From JAAYZH01 sp964479695 (GTDB taxonomy: Bacteria; Bacillota; Clostridia; Saccharofermentanales; Fastidiosipilaceae): DNA of 13,635 bases. A program made the translations under genes and the position numbers. Numbering within the stretch: the first letter of the stretch is position 1; each line of letters starts with the position of its first letter. The DNA is taken from assembly GCA_964479695.1 (NCBI GenBank), contig CAYZSO010000047.1, positions 1-13,635 of the forward strand. The letters run 5' to 3'. Below the pieces are notes generated by a model that searched no databases, had not been told where the DNA came from, and saw only the letters and a program-made list of their open reading frames with translations. Positions 13,626 to 13,635 of the stretch are shown here, in pieces.

Positions 13626-13635
13626 ATAGCTGAAA

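Overview
The window looks like chromosomal DNA of a Gram-positive-type (Bacillota) bacterium, most probably a Clostridia relative. The grounds are strong AGGAGG-type ribosome binding sites, tightly packed operons, an ECF-type sigma factor of the clostridial kind followed by a one-TM DUF4367-like partner, a GPH-family sugar transporter, a GH105 enzyme and an FtsX/MacB-type ABC transporter. No species can be named from the sequence alone. There are no rRNA, tRNA or CRISPR features and no transposase.

Left edge (1-640): the end of a small + strand ORF whose translation-initiation region is tandemly duplicated (63-bp unit), then a gene-poor stretch with a second, unrelated 62-bp tandem repeat and a perfect 16-bp inverted repeat. 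Minus-strand operon (5294 down to 640): a GPH/MFS_2 sugar-cation symporter followed after 2 nt by a 1073-residue protein. Its C-terminal part is a GH105-type unsaturated-uronyl hydrolase and its N-terminal ~650 residues may be a polysaccharide-lyase-like toroid plus beta-sandwich. Together they suggest uptake and breakdown of a uronic-acid-containing saccharide.

Plus-strand block (5385-13474): an ECF-type sigma factor, a one-TM DUF4367-like putative anti-sigma factor, a small secreted protein, a small two-TM protein, a secreted protein that looks like an amidase_6 protein lacking its catalytic domain, two FtsX-like permeases, their ATPase, and a 41-residue membrane peptide. A nearly identical 65-bp promoter-like box lies upstream of both the sigma gene and the anti-sigma gene. 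This suggests an autoregulated envelope-response regulon that may include the downstream transporter. The first box is separated from the sigma gene by a terminator-like hairpin. The AT-rich stretch between about 6250 and 8300 also holds several very short ORFs, including a 24-codon one with a C-x3-C-x3-C pattern and a good ribosome binding site.

The most unusual signal is a DNA word, GGGCGGCTTTGGCC (or its complement). It occurs exactly five times, in four genes, on both strands and in three different reading frames, with several near copies. It behaves like a genome-wide iterated DNA motif (uptake-sequence-like, Chi-like or HIP1-like) rather than a protein motif, and strong copies are missing from the AT-rich middle of the window.
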